Shown: one piece after another, positions 45,668-46,895 of the stretch
How positions within the stretch are numbered: the first letter of the stretch is position 1
How the letters are laid out: every line of letters starts with the position of its first letter
Origin: a virus
Strand: one strand, 5' to 3'
IMG/VR virus record: IMGVR_UViG_3300006793_004190
Span: 1-46,895 of that record
DNA: 46,895 nucleotides
The notes under the pieces: generated by a model
The model's input: the letters and a program-made list of their open reading frames with translations, nothing else
Database searches by the model: none
Told to the model about the DNA's origin: nothing
Made by a program: the position numbers and the translations under genes

Positions 45668-46486
45668 TTATTCCTCGGTTAGTGTTATTAAACATATATA
45701 CGGCAAATTAGATAATGTTTCGTATGCTTCACCTGGACTAGTAATTAACTCTCCAATAACAAGCCACTGATGTGCCATAATATTAACAATTGCCTGTTCA
45801 TTATATCCTTTGTCTTTAAGTATATCCGAGTGACGCATAGCATACTCTGCTTTGGCAGGATGTAATTCATTAATTTTATTAAGTTTTAACTTTGTTCCGT
45901 GTTTACGACTACGTGAAGTAAGTTCATAATCATTTGTAAACATAATAGGCATCTCAAGATTAGAGTCAAAATTTGGAATTAGATCGATGTCGGGATCTTT
46001 AGGTTTGCCATTTTCTATATTGCCAGCGTTTTGTAACGTAGTTGGAATTTCATTAAAATTTAGTATTTGGTTTACACTTGTCCCAAGTGCTCCCCACGGC
46101 AATTCAGAAGTTAACCCACAGTCTTGTGATAAGTCAATACTCATATCTAATTGCGCTTTTGGATCTGATGGTATAAGTGGTACTGTTTCCATAAACCTAC
46201 GCATATCCAAATAATTAGGATCCATATCAAATTCAGTGTGCATATGACACATCATTTTTAAATGCGGTTTACGAATAGCTTTTTCCCACGCATTGATTAC
46301 TTTTACAACATACGGATTATCCATATTGAGTCGCCAGCTTATTTTTTCTTTTGCTGAATCTGGATCAAGTAATTTAAGATTATATAATGATTCTATACCT
46401 TCGTGTATGTTTGGACTGTTTACGCCCCATTTTTCATCAAACTTGTCTGTTAAGCCGATGGTTAAAATTAATGATTTATCTGACAT
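45668..46486 (-). CDS. Hypothetical protein (272 aa)
   Basis: Start MSDKSLILTIGLTDKFD (46486) overlaps the end of the upstream gene and has AGG nearby; an upstream Met is inside that gene. Met/Pro/Asp-rich (MMCHMHTEFDMDPNYLDMRR, PDIDLIPNFDSNLEMPIMFT) with a helical C-terminus. Role unknown; context suggests a glycosylation-linked or virion protein. Confidence 0.65.
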   Translation of the reverse strand: MSDKSLILTIGLTDKFDEKWGVNSPNIHEGIESLYNLKLLDPDSAKEKISWRLNMDNPYVVKVINAWEKAIRKPHLKMMCHMHTEFDMDPNYLDMRRFMETVPLIPSDPKAQLDMSIDLSQDCGLTSELPWGALGTSVNQILNFNEIPTTLQNAGNIENGKPKDPDIDLIPNFDSNLEMPIMFTNDYELTSRSRKHGTKLKLNKINELHPAKAEYAMRHSDILKDKGYNEQAIVNIMAHQWLVIGELITSPGEAYETLSNLPYICLITLTEE

Positions 46487-46718
46487 TTTTATCCCTGTTA
46501 ACTGTTTTAAAGAAGCCTTCATGGCTTTGAAATGATAATATTAGTTCTTCCCACATTTGTGGACTTAATGCAATTGACTGTGGCATTGGCTTATCATCTT
46601 CAAATTGTCTAATATATACTATATCATCAAAGCTATTAATAATAAGGTCAGAGTAATTACCGTGATCGTCCATAACTGTGATCGTAATCTCATCATGTTC
46701 CATCTCTACGCTATACAT
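46476..46718 (-). CDS. Small hypothetical protein (80 aa)
   Basis: MYSVEMEHDEITITVMDDHG..., beta-rich and acidic, ending KTVNRDKNVR. AAGGTCAG directly before the ATG. No family recognised. Confidence 0.65.
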   Translation of the reverse strand: MYSVEMEHDEITITVMDDHGNYSDLIINSFDDIVYIRQFEDDKPMPQSIALSPQMWEELILSFQSHEGFFKTVNRDKNVR

Positions 46719-46769
46719 CTGACCTTATACTCCTGTCCACTGTGTTCTTATTTAAGGGATTCAGGTTCA

Positions 46770-46895
46770 TTAACTAAAATGAGTGTTTAACATTTCAATA
46801 CGATCAGTTGCAGCCGCCATTTTATCAAGTTCTTCCTGAATAGCTTCTACAATGTCGCTGTGTTCGCCAATACCAACACTCTGATGCATATACAC
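46770..46895 (-). CDS. Hypothetical protein, partial at right edge
   Basis: Frame open to the window end; the C-terminus reads GIGEHSDIVEAIQEELDKMA then ATDRIEMLNTHFS. A Met at 46889 could make it a complete 39-aa gene instead. Helical, acidic. No family recognised. Confidence 0.5.
   Translation of the reverse strand: MYMHQSVGIGEHSDIVEAIQEELDKMAAATDRIEMLNTHFS

Noticed and set aside
1-46895. CRISPR array, prophage attachment site or IS element
   Set aside because: No spaced direct-repeat array, integrase, transposase or terminal inverted repeats found by eye.

Overview
The window is best read as part of a large T4-like (tailed, contractile-type) phage genome infecting a marine alphaproteobacterium. 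T4-type evidence: gp41-like replicative helicase, gp61-like primase, UvsW-like helicase, class Ia ribonucleotide reductase with glutaredoxin, PAAR and fibre-type virion proteins, very tight overlapping minus-strand genes, and repeated copies of the T4 late promoter word TATAAATA just upstream of genes. Host evidence: a circularly permuted two-piece tmRNA, a DUF1127 protein and a ROSE-like RNA thermometer, all characteristic of alphaproteobacteria. There is no integrase, IS element or CRISPR array.

Layout. 1-1328 (minus): an ABC substrate-binding protein (BMP family) running off the left edge, and the permuted tmRNA behind a late promoter. 1409-2849 (plus): an island of translation parts. It holds an intrinsic terminator placed before a 280-aa asparaginyl-tRNA-synthetase-like core protein, an unusual tRNA (leucine-type body, long variable arm, Asn GUU anticodon, G73), an 18-aa peptide with two Trp codons followed by a strong terminator, a cloverleaf-like RNA, tRNA-Trp(CCA) and tRNA-Pro(UGG). 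2851-9387 (minus): host-takeover genes (YqgE/AlgH, a coupled cassette of tiny proteins with DUF1127, a PD-(D/E)XK protein, GMP reductase, ClpS, Hsp20 with an RNA thermometer, ribosomal protein bS21 and IF3). 9397-16224: a large membrane coiled-coil protein, SNase, a P-loop kinase, a SleB-type lysin, and many small genes behind strong sigma70-type promoters, two sharing the same operator palindrome. 16353-25094: fibre and PAAR proteins, Grx-NrdB-NrdA and a RecB-like nuclease. 25126-32016: virion or internal-head genes, several with T4-like capsid-targeting N-termini, a ligase-like adenylation protein and a pol-beta-type nucleotidyltransferase. 32213-42276: radical SAM protein, helicase, primase, 2OG oxygenase, a miniature DnaE-like protein and UvsW. 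42427-46895: AAA ATPase, small proteins and a glycosyltransferase.

Together the accessory genes point to two host systems being reprogrammed: translation (synthetase-like protein, odd tRNA, tRNA-Trp/Pro, bS21, IF3, tmRNA, leaderless late and early mRNAs) and proteostasis (tmRNA, ClpS, Hsp20). The strongest candidate for something undescribed is the synthetase-like protein paired with the Leu-body/Asn-anticodon tRNA. The phage tmRNA, the ROSE-like thermometer, the fixed-spacing leaderless late promoters and the capsid-targeting tags on enzymes come next. All function calls are from reading sequence and recalled family features; no database search was run.
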